32,505 nucleotides of DNA from Thermoplasmata archaeon (GCA_030037265.1 JASHRQ010000072.1:1-32505); one strand, 5' to 3'. Positions 1 to 9,539 are shown, counted from the stretch's first letter. The notes: a model not told the origin generated them from the sequence alone. Program-made: numbers and translations.

Positions 1-3000
1 GCGGGCGCGGTCGGGGCGGGCGGGGGGAGCGCCGCCGGCTCCGGGGCCGGCGGAGCCTCCGGCTCCTCCGGGACGACGAACGCGTCCGCCCCCTCCGCCG
101 GTACCGGGACGCTCTCCTCGGCCCGGTCGGGCGGGGGCCAGACCCAGATCCGCTCGGGCACCGCGCCGCCGTAGTGGCGGACCACCTCGCGCGCCACGTA
201 CGGCCCGAATCCCGGGACGGCGGCCAGCTGTTCGTACGGCGCGTGGCCCAGCTCGTCGAGCGACCGGTACCCGGCCTCCCACGCGGCCCACAGCTTCGTG
301 GTGCTCAGGATCGGCGTCCCGAGCGCCGCGTCGAGCTGCTCCAGCATGCTCCGGATCGACTCGTCCCGCTGCCGGAACTCCTCGTCGAGGAAGTCGATCC
401 CCTCGGACGTGCCGGGCTCGTACGCCGGCGGACGGAGGGTGCGGCCGCCGGCCCGGCGGCGGGGCCGTGCCTTTCGCCGGGCGGACGGCCCCGGGAGCCC
501 CGGGATCCAAAGGCTCCAGCCGGCGCCGCGGCGGGTCCGGCCGCGGGTCGTCTCCCCCGGGACGAACCGGCCCGCCTCCGCGACGGCGCGGAACTGCGTC
601 ACCCCCAGGGCGCGCTGGATGGCCGTGGCGCGGGTCCGGAGCTCCTCCTCGAGCGGGGCCGGGACGCACGCCCACACCTCCCCGACCTCGGTGCCGGCCG
701 GCCGCCGCTCGAGGCGACGCCGGGCGGCGCGCACGACGCGGTACGCGTCGGGCGTGAGGCCCAGCGCGAGGTCGCTCGCCGCCGGGCTCACGCCGTCCGG
801 CACCTCGAGGTACACCTCGCCGAGCGCCCACGGGAGGGCCAGCACCCCCGCCGGGAGCGACTCGGTCAGCTCCACCATCGAGGGGGCGATCTGCACCGAC
901 TGTCCGCCGAGCACCAGCGTGAGGGACTGGTTCCGCAGCACGTCGCGGACCCGTCGGGCCGGCATCTGGGAGAGGAGGGTCGCGATCCGCCCCGAGGAGG
1001 CGCCGAACACCCGGCGGAGCTCCGTGGCGTTCGGCTCGACCCGGACCTCGCGCCCGGACCACGGCCGCGACGGGAAGCTCAGCTCCACGCTCTGCGCCGG
1101 CAGGAGGCGCGCGAGCGTCGGGAGCATCGCGTGGAGGGGTCCCGCGTCGGCCTCGTCGCGCGCGTCGAGCACGATCCGCTTCCACCGGTGGCTCCGGGAG
1201 AGGCTCAGCTGGCGCCGGGCGCGGTCGCAGGCCCGGGCGAGGCCGGTGGCCACGTCGAGGCACCGTTCCCCCGGAGGGTCGACGAGGTCCGGCTGCGCCG
1301 GGAGGATCGGCGACTCGAAGAGGCTCCGCGCGTCCTCCCGAAACACGCGGTGGACGGCGTCCATCGTGAACGGGGCGAACGGGGCCCACAGCTCCGCGAC
1401 GCTCGACAGGACGTGCTGGAGCACCGCGTAGAGCGACGACTTCGACGGGGGGAGTCCGGGCTCGTCGAGCCGGCGCTGGATGACCAACAGGTAGCCGTCG
1501 ACGAGCTCCCGGTCGGTGAACCGGTGGAGCCGGTCGAGGACCTCCCCGAAGCGGCCGGCCGCGAGGGCCCCGAGCGCCTCGGTCCGCAGGCGCTCGAACT
1601 TCGACAGGAACGCCCGGTCCTCCTCGAGCAACCCGTCGCGGAGCCTCGCGATCGGCTGGTCGCTCGGGGCGAAGCCGTCCAGCATCATCGCGTCGACGGT
1701 GCGCGCCGCCCGGCCCCAGAACTTCCGCAGCCGTCGGGTCTCCTCCGCCACCAGCGTGGCGACCGGGACGAAGGACCGGCCCGGGCTGGACAGACGGGCG
1801 AGGGCGCCCCGTACGGCGTCGACCGGCGCGTCCGCGCCGACCGGCCAGGTCGTCTCCTCGACCGAGCCCGTCGGCACCAGCGTGAGCCGGGTCTCGGCCG
1901 GCCGCGCCGACGCGGCGAACTGGCCCACGAGCTGCGTGAGGATCCGCGGACCCCGCCGCCGCTCGGGGACGAGGAGCCACACCGCCTCGTCCGGCGGCAG
2001 CGCGCGCAACCGGGCCCACTCGTAGAGGGCCTCCGAGAAGGTCGGGAGGAGCGGCCGCCGGACCTCCGTCCGATGCCCTCCGCACGGACAAGCCTCGCCG
2101 CTGCCCGGCGGAGCCGTCCGACCGCAGTCGGAGCACTCGGCGAGCGCGGGGGCCGGCGGTTCGGCCGAGCCACCGGGGTCGGCGACCGGCCAGGCGACGA
2201 GGTCCGACGGCAGCGAGGCGGTGTCGCGGGGGAGTAGCTGGCGGAGGAGCCCGAGCGTATCGGGATCGAGGCGGTCCGCCTCGAGCGTCCACGTCGTGCC
2301 AGACCGCCAGAAGAGGGCGGTCCCGCACGCCGCGCACCGGGGGACCCCGTGCCGCACCCGAAGCTGCGCGAAGATCGCGGAGGCGTCGGTGAGGTCGCGG
2401 AGGATGAACGCCTCCGCCGTGTCGAGCGGGAGGCCGAAGTACTTGTGGCTGATCTCGCCCTCCATCGTGCCGGTGGGCGACACCATCGGCCATCCGGGCA
2501 CCTGGATCGACTCGGCGATGCGGGCGTCCGACGCGCCGTGCGCCGGGGAGAGGATCACGAGCCCGGTCCCGCTGTCCCCCACCTCGGAGGACGCGTGGAC
2601 CTGGCCCGCCGGCGGCCCGATCGATTGGAGGAACGGGCACTCGGCGCTCAACGGGTGGCCGTAGCCGGTCCCCGCCCATCCCGACCCCGGCCGCTCCTCG
2701 AGCACCTCGATCTCGGCGTCCGGGAGCCAGGAACGGAGCCGGTCGAGACTCGACCGGCTGGTGAGGATCCGCTCCTCGACGCCGCGCCGGGAGTACCGGG
2801 CGAGGACGTACGGCAGGTCGGGGTTCACGAGGACCGCCGTGGTCCCGAGGAGCTTCCACACGCAGTCGGTCCACACCAGCGCCGAGGCGTTCGCCTCGCC
2901 GCCGAGCGGGAACCGAATCAGGTAGGCGGGCCCCTCCTCGTCGACGTAGACAAAGCTCGCCGGGTCCTTCGCCCGGGCGCATCGGGGGCACCAACGGAGG

Positions 3001-3431
3001 GGGGCCGCGCGGACGGTGAGGACGTTCGTCTCGGCCAGCCGGGAGACCATCTCCTGCACCGCCGGGGCGAGCTCGGGCGGCGCGAGCGGCTGGAGGTCGT
3101 CGCGGCCGTACCAGACCCCCAGCTCGTCGAGCAGCGACCCCGGGCCCGCCGGGGCGGTGCCGTCGGCCCGGTCGCGGACCAAGAACGGACCGCACGCGGA
3201 CCGGCCGAGCAGGAGCTGGGACCGCAGTGCGATGTCGGCGAGGACGACCCGCTGGACCGCGACGAGCGGGGCCGCGTCCTCGGGAGTCCAGCCGCCGGAC
3301 AGGAGATGGATCGGCCGACCGCCCCGAACCGGGCGGGCGTCCGGCCCGGGCGGGAGCCGGCGCGCCGCCCAGAACTCCCGGGACTGCGCCTCCACCGCGC
3401 GGGATTCCAGGATGGGCGGGAGCGCACGCAT
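1..3431 (-). CDS. IleRS-derived pseudo-synthetase with HhH tail (partial)
   Basis: The frame is open from an ATG at 3431 to the window edge (1143 codons, 3' end missing). Along its whole length it follows archaeal isoleucyl-tRNA synthetase. There is an N-terminal Rossmann-like half, a CxxC at residues 148-151 (WCPRC), and a CP1 editing-domain segment near 186-209 ([19 protein letters not shown], where the family has WTTTPWTLPAN). [15 protein letters not shown] follows near 288-302, then CxxC at 366-369, a further C4 knuckle at 433-450, and an anticodon-binding helical domain at about 565-700. The IleRS-type C-terminal domain comes next. The HIGH motif is absent (APLV near 54-57) and KMSKS is replaced near 525-532 (ETTWPVGA). 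The editing threonines are lost, but the Asp of the GHGxxD-like segment remains. A helix-hairpin-helix ([15 protein letters not shown], about 1065-1080) and a Pro/Glu-rich linker follow. I infer it cannot form Ile-AMP and has another role, perhaps tRNA binding. A genuine ileS should exist elsewhere. Confidence 0.82.
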   Translation of the reverse strand, partial: MRALPPILESRAVEAQSREFWAARRLPPGPDARPVRGGRPIHLLSGGWTPEDAAPLVAVQRVVLADIALRSQLLLGRSACGPFLVRDRADGTAPAGPGSLLDELGVWYGRDDLQPLAPPELAPAVQEMVSRLAETNVLTVRAAPLRWCPRCARAKDPASFVYVDEEGPAYLIRFPLGGEANASALVWTDCVWKLLGTTAVLVNPDLPYVLARYSRRGVEERILTSRSSLDRLRSWLPDAEIEVLEERPGSGWAGTGYGHPLSAECPFLQSIGPPAGQVHASSEVGDSGTGLVILSPAHGASDARIAESIQVPGWPMVSPTGTMEGEISHKYFGLPLDTAEAFILRDLTDASAIFAQLRVRHGVPRCAACGTALFWRSGTTWTLEADRLDPDTLGLLRQLLPRDTASLPSDLVAWPVADPGGSAEPPAPALAECSDCGRTAPPGSGEACPCGGHRTEVRRPLLPTFSEALYEWARLRALPPDEAVWLLVPERRRGPRILTQLVGQFAASARPAETRLTLVPTGSVEETTWPVGADAPVDAVRGALARLSSPGRSFVPVATLVAEETRRLRKFWGRAARTVDAMMLDGFAPSDQPIARLRDGLLEEDRAFLSKFERLRTEALGALAAGRFGEVLDRLHRFTDRELVDGYLLVIQRRLDEPGLPPSKSSLYAVLQHVLSSVAELWAPFAPFTMDAVHRVFREDARSLFESPILPAQPDLVDPPGERCLDVATGLARACDRARRQLSLSRSHRWKRIVLDARDEADAGPLHAMLPTLARLLPAQSVELSFPSRPWSGREVRVEPNATELRRVFGASSGRIATLLSQMPARRVRDVLRNQSLTLVLGGQSVQIAPSMVELTESLPAGVLALPWALGEVYLEVPDGVSPAASDLALGLTPDAYRVVRAARRRLERRPAGTEVGEVWACVPAPLEEELRTRATAIQRALGVTQFRAVAEAGRFVPGETTRGRTRRGAGWSLWIPGLPGPSARRKARPRRRAGGRTLRPPAYEPGTSEGIDFLDEEFRQRDESIRSMLEQLDAALGTPILSTTKLWAAWEAGYRSLDELGHAPYEQLAAVPGFGPYVAREVVRHYGGAVPERIWVWPPPDRAEESVPVPAEGADAFVVPEEPEAPPAPEPAALPPPAPTAP

Positions 3432-3486
3432 CGGTTCGACCCCGGGAGGGCCCCCTTCCGGACGGATGGATTGCGCGGGGACGGGG

Positions 3487-3492
3487 TTTAAT
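3487..3492 (-). promoter_or_regulatory. TATA-like box for the pseudo-synthetase gene
   Basis: On the minus strand the sequence reads GCATTAAACC, an AT-rich island in a very GC-rich spacer, about 57 bp ahead of the ATG at 3431. That would leave a leader of roughly 30 nt. No clear Shine-Dalgarno sequence precedes the ATG. The assignment rests only on base composition and spacing. Confidence 0.35.
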
Positions 3493-3578
3493 GCTTCCCG
3501 TCCGGGACCGCCCCGTCCGGCCCCCCCCGGCACGCTCCGGTGGGTCCCCGGTTCGACGGCCCGAGGACGCTCCGACAA

Positions 3579-3587
3579 GCCTTATCC
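3579..3587 (+). promoter_or_regulatory. Weak TATA-like box for aIF5A
   Basis: GCCTTATCC lies about 40 bp ahead of the ATG at 3623, which would give a leader of about 12-15 nt. It is the only AT-rich stretch in the spacer on this side. The match to the archaeal TATA consensus is weak. Confidence 0.33.
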
Positions 3588-3622
3588 CCGAGCGTCGGTC
3601 GGGCGGCCGGGGCACACCGTCG

Positions 3623-4009
3623 ATGGCGTGGACGACCGCCGAGGTCCGCGAGCTCAAGGAGGGCCGGTACCTGCTCGTGGACGAGGAGCCGTGTCGCATC
3701 CTCTCGATCCAGACGTCGAAACCGGGGAAACACGGCGAGGCGAAGGCGCGGATCGATGCCGTGGGGCTCTTCGACGGGTCGAAGCGCAGCGTGGTCTACC
3801 CGGTGAAGCACAAGGTCCAGGTGCCGATGATCGGCAAGCACCAGGCGCAGGTGCTGTCGATGAGCGACGTCGAGGTCCAGCTGATGGACCTCGAGAGCTA
3901 CGAGACGTTCTCGCTCCCGCTGGAGGCGGAGCTCAAGGGCCAGATCTCGCCCGGCACCGAGGTCCAGTACCTCGACGCCATGGGGAAGCGTCGCATCACC
4001 CGCGCGTAG
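3623..4009 (+). CDS. Translation factor aIF5A
   Basis: This 128-residue protein is the archaeal homologue of eIF5A. The factor binds ribosomes in the cytoplasm and helps peptide-bond formation on difficult sequences. The hypusination loop is clear: [17 protein letters not shown], with K36 as the lysine expected to be converted to deoxyhypusine or hypusine. The N-terminal SH3-like half is followed by the C-terminal OB-fold half (from about VQVPMIGK onward), and the length matches the family. The frame is open further upstream, but the family begins at this ATG ([14 protein letters not shown]), and the upstream extension is Arg/Pro-rich and unlike any aIF5A. The gene is divergent from the pseudo-synthetase gene and monocistronic by position, since the next gene has its own TATA box. 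Confidence 0.95.
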   Translation: MAWTTAEVRELKEGRYLLVDEEPCRILSIQTSKPGKHGEAKARIDAVGLFDGSKRSVVYPVKHKVQVPMIGKHQAQVLSMSDVEVQLMDLESYETFSLPLEAELKGQISPGTEVQYLDAMGKRRITRA

Positions 4010-4050
4010 GCCGGAGCCGGGCGGCTCCCAGTCGGGCGCTGGGGTGTCTC

Positions 4051-4059
4051 TTTATAAAT
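4051..4059 (+). promoter_or_regulatory. TATA box of the giant repeat-protein gene
   Basis: TTTATAAAT is an excellent archaeal TATA box in otherwise GC-rich DNA. It predicts a transcription start near 4080-4085 and a leader of about 50 nt before the GTG at 4136. A purine-rich ribosome-binding site (GAGGGGGAGG, 4118-4127) lies 8 nt ahead of that GTG and fixes the start. Confidence 0.75.
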
Positions 4060-4135
4060 CGGGCGAGCCATCATTTTCTCGGCGCGCGAGCGGAGCGGCC
4101 GCTCGCGGCCGTACGATGAGGGGGAGGCATTCGTC

Positions 4136-7100
4136 GTGGCGGGACTCGGCTCGCTCTCCTCCTCCCGGCTGACGAAGCTGCTCCAGGAAAAGGCGGAGCT
4201 GCTCAAGAAGAAGCGGCAGACCGCCGAGGCGCTTCAGCAGGAGATCGAGGAGCGGCTGAAGCTGCTCCGGGGCGTCGGCATCGAGATCCCGGACACGGCC
4301 GAGAAGCTCCGGGCGCTGCAGGACCTCGAGCGGAAGTCCGACTGGGAGGGGCTCGAGACCCAGGCCCGCGCGTTCCTCGACTCCCTCAACCGGACGGACC
4401 CCGCGCCGATCGACGCTCGACGAGCCGACCTGGCCGCCCAGGCGGACCGGCTCGCCCAGCTCGGCCGCCCGCTCCCGGCGGATGTGCTGGCCCTGCTCGC
4501 CGAGGTCCTGCCGAAGGTCCGGGACGGCCATTGGAAGGAGGGGCTGGACGGTCTCTCGAGCGTCGACGGCGCGGTCGACGCCGCCGCCCGGGAGTACGTC
4601 GCCTCGCTGGGGACCCGGATCCTCACGCTCGGCCGTTGGTCCGGTGCCGAGGAGTCTCCGCCCGAGCTCGCGCCCGAGGTCTCCCGGATCGCCCGGGAGG
4701 CGATCGAACACGACGCCGAGTCCGGGGGCCGCCAGCTGTCCCAGCTGCTCCTCCACGCCTTCCCCGGCTCCGTCGAGCGGCGAAACCGTAGCCGCGCGCT
4801 GGCCGAGCGCGCGATTCCTCCCGCTCGGGACCTGGGGGTCCCCACGACCGGGCTCCAGGGCGCGCTCGACGCCGACGCCCGCGCGTTCGTGCTCGACTGG
4901 CCGGAGAGCGTGGGGCGCATCGACCAGGAACTGGAGGCGCTCGCGCGGACGCTCCGCGAGCGGGTGACCAGCACCGTGGCCGGCCTCCGCGGAACGCTCG
5001 AGGGGCTCCGCTCGCAGGGCGTCGACCCGGATGAGGCGCTCGCCGCGCTCGAGCAGATCGTCGCGCAGGCTCCCTCGGCCGGCGCCGTCGAGCTGCCGGG
5101 GCTGCTCGCCGCCGCCCGGGAGAGCGCGGAGGGGCCGGTCGTGGCGGTCGTCGCCGGCCTGCTCGACGAGGTGCGCCCCGGGCTGGTCGAGGCCCGGCGG
5201 CTCGGGAGGAACCCGAGCGAGGTGTTCGCCGCGATGAACCGGGCGCGCGAGGCGCTGCGACTGAGGATCTACGGCGAGGCGATCGCGGCCGGGCAGGAGG
5301 CGCTCGACCGGGTCACGCATCTCATCGAGGACGTGGAGGGGATCCGGTCGGAGGCCGAGTCGGTGCGGGAGATGCTCGGGCGGCTCGCGCAGTCCGGCTT
5401 CGCCCCGGCCGAGTACGAGGCCCAGGTCGGACGCGCGCTCCAGCAGCTCGACGACGGCGGCGTCGACCAGGCGCGGAAGCAGCTGCGCGCGACGATCAAC
5501 GCCGTCGGAAGGGCCGCGGTCGGCCACTTCGACGGCCGCATCGGGGCCGCGACGCAGCTCACGGAGGCGGCGCGCGAGCGGGGATTCCTGCCGGCCGAGC
5601 TCGCGACGGCCCCGACGGACCTGCGGCGCGCGCTCGACGAGGGCCGGCTCGCGGACGTGGGGGCGCTCCTCGGCCGGGTCGAGGTCGAGCTCCGGGCGGC
5701 CGCCGCGCCGTACATGGCGCGTCGGCTCGAGGAGATGGACAAGGGGCTGGTGGAGATCCCCGACGAGCCGCAGGTGACCGCGGTCCGGGCCGCGATGGCC
5801 GACGCCGACGTCAGCCTCCGGGTGAAGGAGGACCTCGCGACGGCCCTCGACCGGCTCCGGCAGGCGGAGCACGAGTTCTCGGGCGTGTTCGCGGCCCGGG
5901 CGTCGTCCCTCGTGGAATCGCTCGCCCAGGAGCGGAAGGTCCTCGAAGAGATGGGCGGCGCCGGCGACGCGATCCAGCGCGAGATCGACGAGGTCGAGCA
6001 GATCTTCAACATGGGAGACTTCGTCAAGGCGTCGCGGTCCGCCCAGGAGATCCGCACCCGCATCCTCCAGCAGCAGCTCGTCCGCAGCGAGGAGGCGGTC
6101 TCCCACGCGAAGCTCTCGCTCGTGGAGCTCGAGACGATGGGCCTCGACGTCTCGGCCCTCCGCGCCGACCTCGAGCAGGCGCAGGAGGCGGCCAAGCTGA
6201 GCCGGTACTCGGAGGCGTTCCGGAACGCCGAGGCGACGAACGCCTCCGCCCGCCGCCTCCGCTCCGAGGCGCAGGAGATCCTCGACCTCCTCGCCGAGAC
6301 GGCCGCCGGCCACGCGTCGCTCGTGAAGATCGGACAGAGCCCGGAGAGCTACCGCACCTCCGTGCAGGAGGCGAAGGCGGCGTACCAGGCGCTCGACTTC
6401 GGGAAGTCGCGCGCCGTCCTCGCCCAGCTCCGCGAGGAGCTCCAGAGCCTCACGCTCCGCACCGAGACCGGCCAGCTCCTCGACGAGGCGCGCCTGCTCG
6501 CCGAGGACGGCCACCGGCTGTCGGTCCCGATGGAGGGCCCCCGGGAGCGGATCGCGAGCGCGACGGCCGCGCTCGGCGAGGGACGGCTCCGCGAGGCCTC
6601 GACCGGCGCGCGGGCCGTCCACGAGGAGCTCGTGGGCCTCATCCGCCCGGTGCTCGAGGAAACGCTGCGCGCGCTCGAGGCCGACTCCGACACCGCGCGG
6701 GGGCTCGGGCTCGACGTGGCGCCGGTCCTCGCGTCGCTCAACGAGGCGCGCCGCCGGCTCGGCCAGCCGGTCCCGACCGGCGTGGCGGCGATCATCGAAG
6801 GGGCCCGCGTGCAGTTCTTCGAGAGCCGCGGCTTCCTCGAGCACGCGGAGCGGGTGCTCCGGCGGGCCACCGACGCCCTCAACCAGGGGGAGCTGGTCCG
6901 CGTCGACGTCGCGGCCGCGCGCGAGCGGCTCCACCGGATCCAGCGGCTGATCGCCGACCGCGAGTACCCGAAGGCGATCGAGCTCGCGTCGTCCGTCGAG
7001 CGCGAGCTGAACCAGGCGACGGTCCAGCAGATCTCGAAGACGCTCGCGGGCTTCCAGGGGCTCGTCGCCCGGACCCGGCGGTCCGGGGTCGACACGACGC

Positions 7101-8611
7101 TCGCCGAGAACTTCCTCCAGCAGGCGCGGAACGCGCTCGACAACTCGCAGCCGATCGAGGCCCTCCAGCTCGCGGCGCGCGCCGAGAGCGAGATCGAGCG
7201 GGTGGAGCTCCAGCAGCAGATCGCGCGCTCCTCGCTCGAGACGATGGAGCAGCGGCTCACCGGCGCGGGCCAGGAGGGGGTGGTCGCGCCCGCCGCGACG
7301 GAGGAGCTCGGCCGCGCCCGGACGGCCTTCGCCCGGCACGACTACGTGGAGGTGCTCGAGATGGCGCTCGCCTGCTCCGACTCGCTGTCGATCGCCCGTG
7401 AATACCACCGCCGCGCCTCCGAGGCGGTGGAGATCGCCGAGCGCCAGCGCGCGGAGGCGGCCGGGCTCTCGGCGGAGCTCGGCGAAGCGGCGTCGACGCT
7501 CCAGAGCGCCCGGGAGCTCGCCGCCGCCGGCCAGTACGTGGACGCCATCCGCCGCGCCCGCGAGTCGGCCGAGAAGTCGCGCTGGGCGATCGAACGCCTC
7601 TACTCCGGCGGCCTCGAGGAGACCCGCCGGTTCCTGGAGACCGTCCAGCGGTGGGTCCCCGAGAGCGCGCCCGCGCTCGCCGAGGCGATCGACGACGCCG
7701 AGGCGTCGCTGAAGGCCCGGGAGTGGACGCAGGTGACGGACCGGCTGAAGCGGGCCCGCGGGATGGCCGAGGTGGCGCTCGGCGGCGCCGTCGACGCCCG
7801 GCGGGACGCGCTCCGGAGCCTGTACGACCGGCTGATCCCGTTCGACGCGACGGAGAAGGAGCGGCGCGCCGAGGTGCTCCGGCGCCTCGCGGAGTTCCGG
7901 GGCCGCGGGGCCTTCGTGGACGCCTTCGAGCAGGCGCTCGAGGAGGAGCAGCGCCTCGCCGCCAGCCGGAACGAGGAGCTCCGGCGGCGGGTCCAGGGCC
8001 TCGAGGAGGCGCTCCTGGTCGGGGAGAAGCTCGGTCTCGACACCACGCCGGTGATGCAGCTGTTCAGCGAGGGGAAGCTCGCGCTCGGCGCGGGCAAGGC
8101 CGACGAGGTCGTGAAGTACCTCGACCGGGCGCTGGCGCAGCTCGACACGATCCTCAAGCCCCGGCTCGGCGACAAGCTCCGGGACGTCCGGGCGGAGTTC
8201 GTGTTCGCCCGGGACGGGCTCAACGTGAGCCTGGGCCCGGTGGGCGAGATCCTGGACGGGCTGCCGCGGCTCATCGAGAAGGGTGAGCTCGTCGAGGCCG
8301 CCCGCCTCCTGCTCGCCGGGGAGGAGCAGGTGAGCCAGCGGAAGGCGCAGCAGCGCGAGCTCACGAACCTGCACTACATCGTGGACGGCGCGCTCGCGCA
8401 GGCGCGCGCCCGCGGCCTCGACGTGGCCAAGGCCCAGCAGCTCCTCGCCGAGTCGATCCAGGCCCGGTCGACGGACTACGGGATCGCGCTCGAGCGGGCC
8501 CGGCAGGCGCACGAGGTGCTGAAGGCGCTCCTCAAGCCCCCCGAGGCGGCCGCGGCGCCGACGACCTTCTGGCCGTTCCGCCGGCCCCCGCCGACGTCGC
8601 CGCCGGGCTGA
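4136..8611 (+). CDS. Giant all-helical tandem-repeat protein (1491 aa)
   Basis: I do not recognise a named family. The protein is almost entirely predicted alpha-helix, rich in Glu, Ala, Leu and Arg, with no signal peptide, no membrane segment and no nucleotide-binding motif. It begins with a short coiled coil (about residues 10-45). It then carries about 18 diverged copies of a unit of about 75 residues. Each unit has a long helix, a turn like GLD(V/T), then a helical hairpin ending like L..G.Y..A...A, which resembles a TPR hairpin. Clear copies start near residues 667 (MGLDVSALRADLEQAQ), 858 (LGLDVAPVLASLNEA), 983 (SGVDTTLAENFLQQA), 1299 (LGLDTTPVMQLFSEG) and 1425 (RGLDVAKAQQLLAES). The C-terminus is a short Pro/Arg tail (FWPFRRPPPTS). 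A cytoplasmic scaffold or filament role is inference. The GTG start is supported by a strong ribosome-binding site at 4118-4127. Confidence 0.85.
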   Translation: MAGLGSLSSSRLTKLLQEKAELLKKKRQTAEALQQEIEERLKLLRGVGIEIPDTAEKLRALQDLERKSDWEGLETQARAFLDSLNRTDPAPIDARRADLAAQADRLAQLGRPLPADVLALLAEVLPKVRDGHWKEGLDGLSSVDGAVDAAAREYVASLGTRILTLGRWSGAEESPPELAPEVSRIAREAIEHDAESGGRQLSQLLLHAFPGSVERRNRSRALAERAIPPARDLGVPTTGLQGALDADARAFVLDWPESVGRIDQELEALARTLRERVTSTVAGLRGTLEGLRSQGVDPDEALAALEQIVAQAPSAGAVELPGLLAAARESAEGPVVAVVAGLLDEVRPGLVEARRLGRNPSEVFAAMNRAREALRLRIYGEAIAAGQEALDRVTHLIEDVEGIRSEAESVREMLGRLAQSGFAPAEYEAQVGRALQQLDDGGVDQARKQLRATINAVGRAAVGHFDGRIGAATQLTEAARERGFLPAELATAPTDLRRALDEGRLADVGALLGRVEVELRAAAAPYMARRLEEMDKGLVEIPDEPQVTAVRAAMADADVSLRVKEDLATALDRLRQAEHEFSGVFAARASSLVESLAQERKVLEEMGGAGDAIQREIDEVEQIFNMGDFVKASRSAQEIRTRILQQQLVRSEEAVSHAKLSLVELETMGLDVSALRADLEQAQEAAKLSRYSEAFRNAEATNASARRLRSEAQEILDLLAETAAGHASLVKIGQSPESYRTSVQEAKAAYQALDFGKSRAVLAQLREELQSLTLRTETGQLLDEARLLAEDGHRLSVPMEGPRERIASATAALGEGRLREASTGARAVHEELVGLIRPVLEETLRALEADSDTARGLGLDVAPVLASLNEARRRLGQPVPTGVAAIIEGARVQFFESRGFLEHAERVLRRATDALNQGELVRVDVAAARERLHRIQRLIADREYPKAIELASSVERELNQATVQQISKTLAGFQGLVARTRRSGVDTTLAENFLQQARNALDNSQPIEALQLAARAESEIERVELQQQIARSSLETMEQRLTGAGQEGVVAPAATEELGRARTAFARHDYVEVLEMALACSDSLSIAREYHRRASEAVEIAERQRAEAAGLSAELGEAASTLQSARELAAAGQYVDAIRRARESAEKSRWAIERLYSGGLEETRRFLETVQRWVPESAPALAEAIDDAEASLKAREWTQVTDRLKRARGMAEVALGGAVDARRDALRSLYDRLIPFDATEKERRAEVLRRLAEFRGRGAFVDAFEQALEEEQRLAASRNEELRRRVQGLEEALLVGEKLGLDTTPVMQLFSEGKLALGAGKADEVVKYLDRALAQLDTILKPRLGDKLRDVRAEFVFARDGLNVSLGPVGEILDGLPRLIEKGELVEAARLLLAGEEQVSQRKAQQRELTNLHYIVDGALAQARARGLDVAKAQQLLAESIQARSTDYGIALERARQAHEVLKALLKPPEAAAAPTTFWPFRRPPPTSPPG

Positions 8612-8620
8612 GCCGGGGGC

Positions 8621-9061
8621 TCAGTCCGGGGGGAGGAGCCCGGTGCCCGGCGGAAGGCCCCGCGCCGGTCCGAGCGGGAGCCGGTCGTACTCCACGGAGT
8701 GCTTGATGCCGCGCCGGCGCAACAGCGCCGACACCTGCTCGGTGATCTGGACGATCTCCTGCGCCCGGAACGCCTTCGAGAAGTAGAACTCGGGCTTCCC
8801 GTTCTCGGGGATCGGGAAGACGAGCCGCATCCCGGCGGCCTCCTGGCGGTTGTACCCCCCGGGCTTCCGGTCGCCGCGCAGGTCCCGAAGATTCTCCTCG
8901 AGCAGCACGTCCGGCAGGATCGGCTCGGTCTCCTTCATGAACGGCCGGTTCGCCTCCACGACGCGGCGGTGGATCTCGGGGTAGACCCGGACCAGGTCCT
9001 TGTAGCTGCGTCGCCCCTCGAGCAGGATGTGCCCGCTCCGCGCCTTGACGGGAGGAGTCAC
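8621..9061 (-). CDS. Unrecognised conserved-looking protein (146 aa)
   Basis: I do not recognise this protein. It is mixed in composition and soluble, with no signal peptide, membrane segment or cysteine cluster. Its N-terminal half looks helical (SYKDLVRVYPEIHRRVVEAN), the middle is acidic (EPILPDVLLEENLRDLRG), and a helical stretch (AQEIVQITEQVSALLRR) precedes a Gly/Pro-rich tail. The amino-acid mix is much more protein-like than the overlapping frames, which are Arg/Pro/Gly-rich. The GTG start at 9061 lies about 28 bp after a TATA box (9085-9093), consistent with a leaderless message. The gene converges on the giant repeat-protein gene, with 9 bp between the two stops. Confidence 0.68.
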   Translation of the reverse strand: MTPPVKARSGHILLEGRRSYKDLVRVYPEIHRRVVEANRPFMKETEPILPDVLLEENLRDLRGDRKPGGYNRQEAAGMRLVFPIPENGKPEFYFSKAFRAQEIVQITEQVSALLRRRGIKHSVEYDRLPLGPARGLPPGTGLLPPD

Positions 9062-9084
9062 GGAGGCCCCCTGAGCCCCCCGGA

Positions 9085-9093
9085 CCTATAACT
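9085..9093 (-). promoter_or_regulatory. TATA box for the 146-aa protein
   Basis: The minus strand reads AGTTATAGG. Its centre lies about 28 bp ahead of the GTG start at 9061, the spacing expected when transcription begins at or next to the start codon. Confidence 0.5.
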
Positions 9094-9539
9094 CGGTCGC
9101 GCCGCCCGAAGCAGGCGGGACTCCCCTGTACCATCCGCTGGCTCATCCCGATTCCCTGGAGCCACGGGGCGTGAGGGAGGAGGCGACCAGTGCACCACGG
9201 GGGACCCAGCCGTCCCTGCGGAATAGCGGTGCCGAGACGACTCGCAGCCGGCTCCGTGACTTGCCTCATGCTTTCGGCCCCGCCGGGGCCAGATCGCCTT
9301 GGTGGACCCCGACCAGAAACAGTGAAACCTTCCCCGCGCGCTGACCCGTATAGGGCATTGGTGGCTCCTCCCCATCCTCGCAACCTACCGCAGACTCGAC
9401 CGGGATCTGGGCGCCCGGCCCGGTGGGTGCCTCACCGAAGTGCCGCTGTCCGCGTCCGACTCGACGACCCGCGAGCCGAGCGGAGCGAGCGTCCGAGAGG
9501 GACTCGCTCTACCGCAGGGCGCGGGGAGACCATGGCTAG
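9094..9539. other. 446-bp stretch without a convincing gene
   Basis: No frame here has protein-like composition. The open frames are short and rich in Arg, Pro and Gly. Two perfect hairpins are visible: GGCCCC-GCC-GGGGCC at 9276-9290, and GAGCGAG/CTCGCTC at 9483-9489 and 9503-9509 around a 13-nt loop. The second lies 30 bp ahead of the downstream ATG. The stretch is somewhat less GC-rich than the operons on either side. I saw no SRP RNA, RNase P RNA or tRNA signature here. Confidence 0.55.
9483..9509. repeat. Inverted repeat ahead of the surface-protein gene
   Basis: GAGCGAG (9483-9489) and CTCGCTC (9503-9509) form a perfect 7-bp stem around a 13-nt loop. It ends 30 bp before the ATG at 9540, so it could be an operator half-site pair or a leader hairpin. 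No function can be assigned. Confidence 0.35.

Noticed and set aside
174-2237. Plus-strand open frame of 687 codons
   Set aside because: It is antisense to the IleRS-like gene. Its translation is Arg/Pro/Glu/Gly-rich with no domain, and the minus strand carries family motifs throughout.
4052-8512. Minus-strand open frame of 1486 codons, nearly as long as the gene on the other strand
   Set aside because: It mirrors the high-GC codon bias of the repeat-protein gene. The product is Arg/Leu/Asp-rich without recognisable domains, and the plus-strand gene has the TATA box and ribosome-binding site.
9094-9539. Possible structured RNA (SRP RNA or RNase P RNA)
   Set aside because: Only two short hairpins were found and none of the conserved sequence blocks of those RNAs could be recognised.
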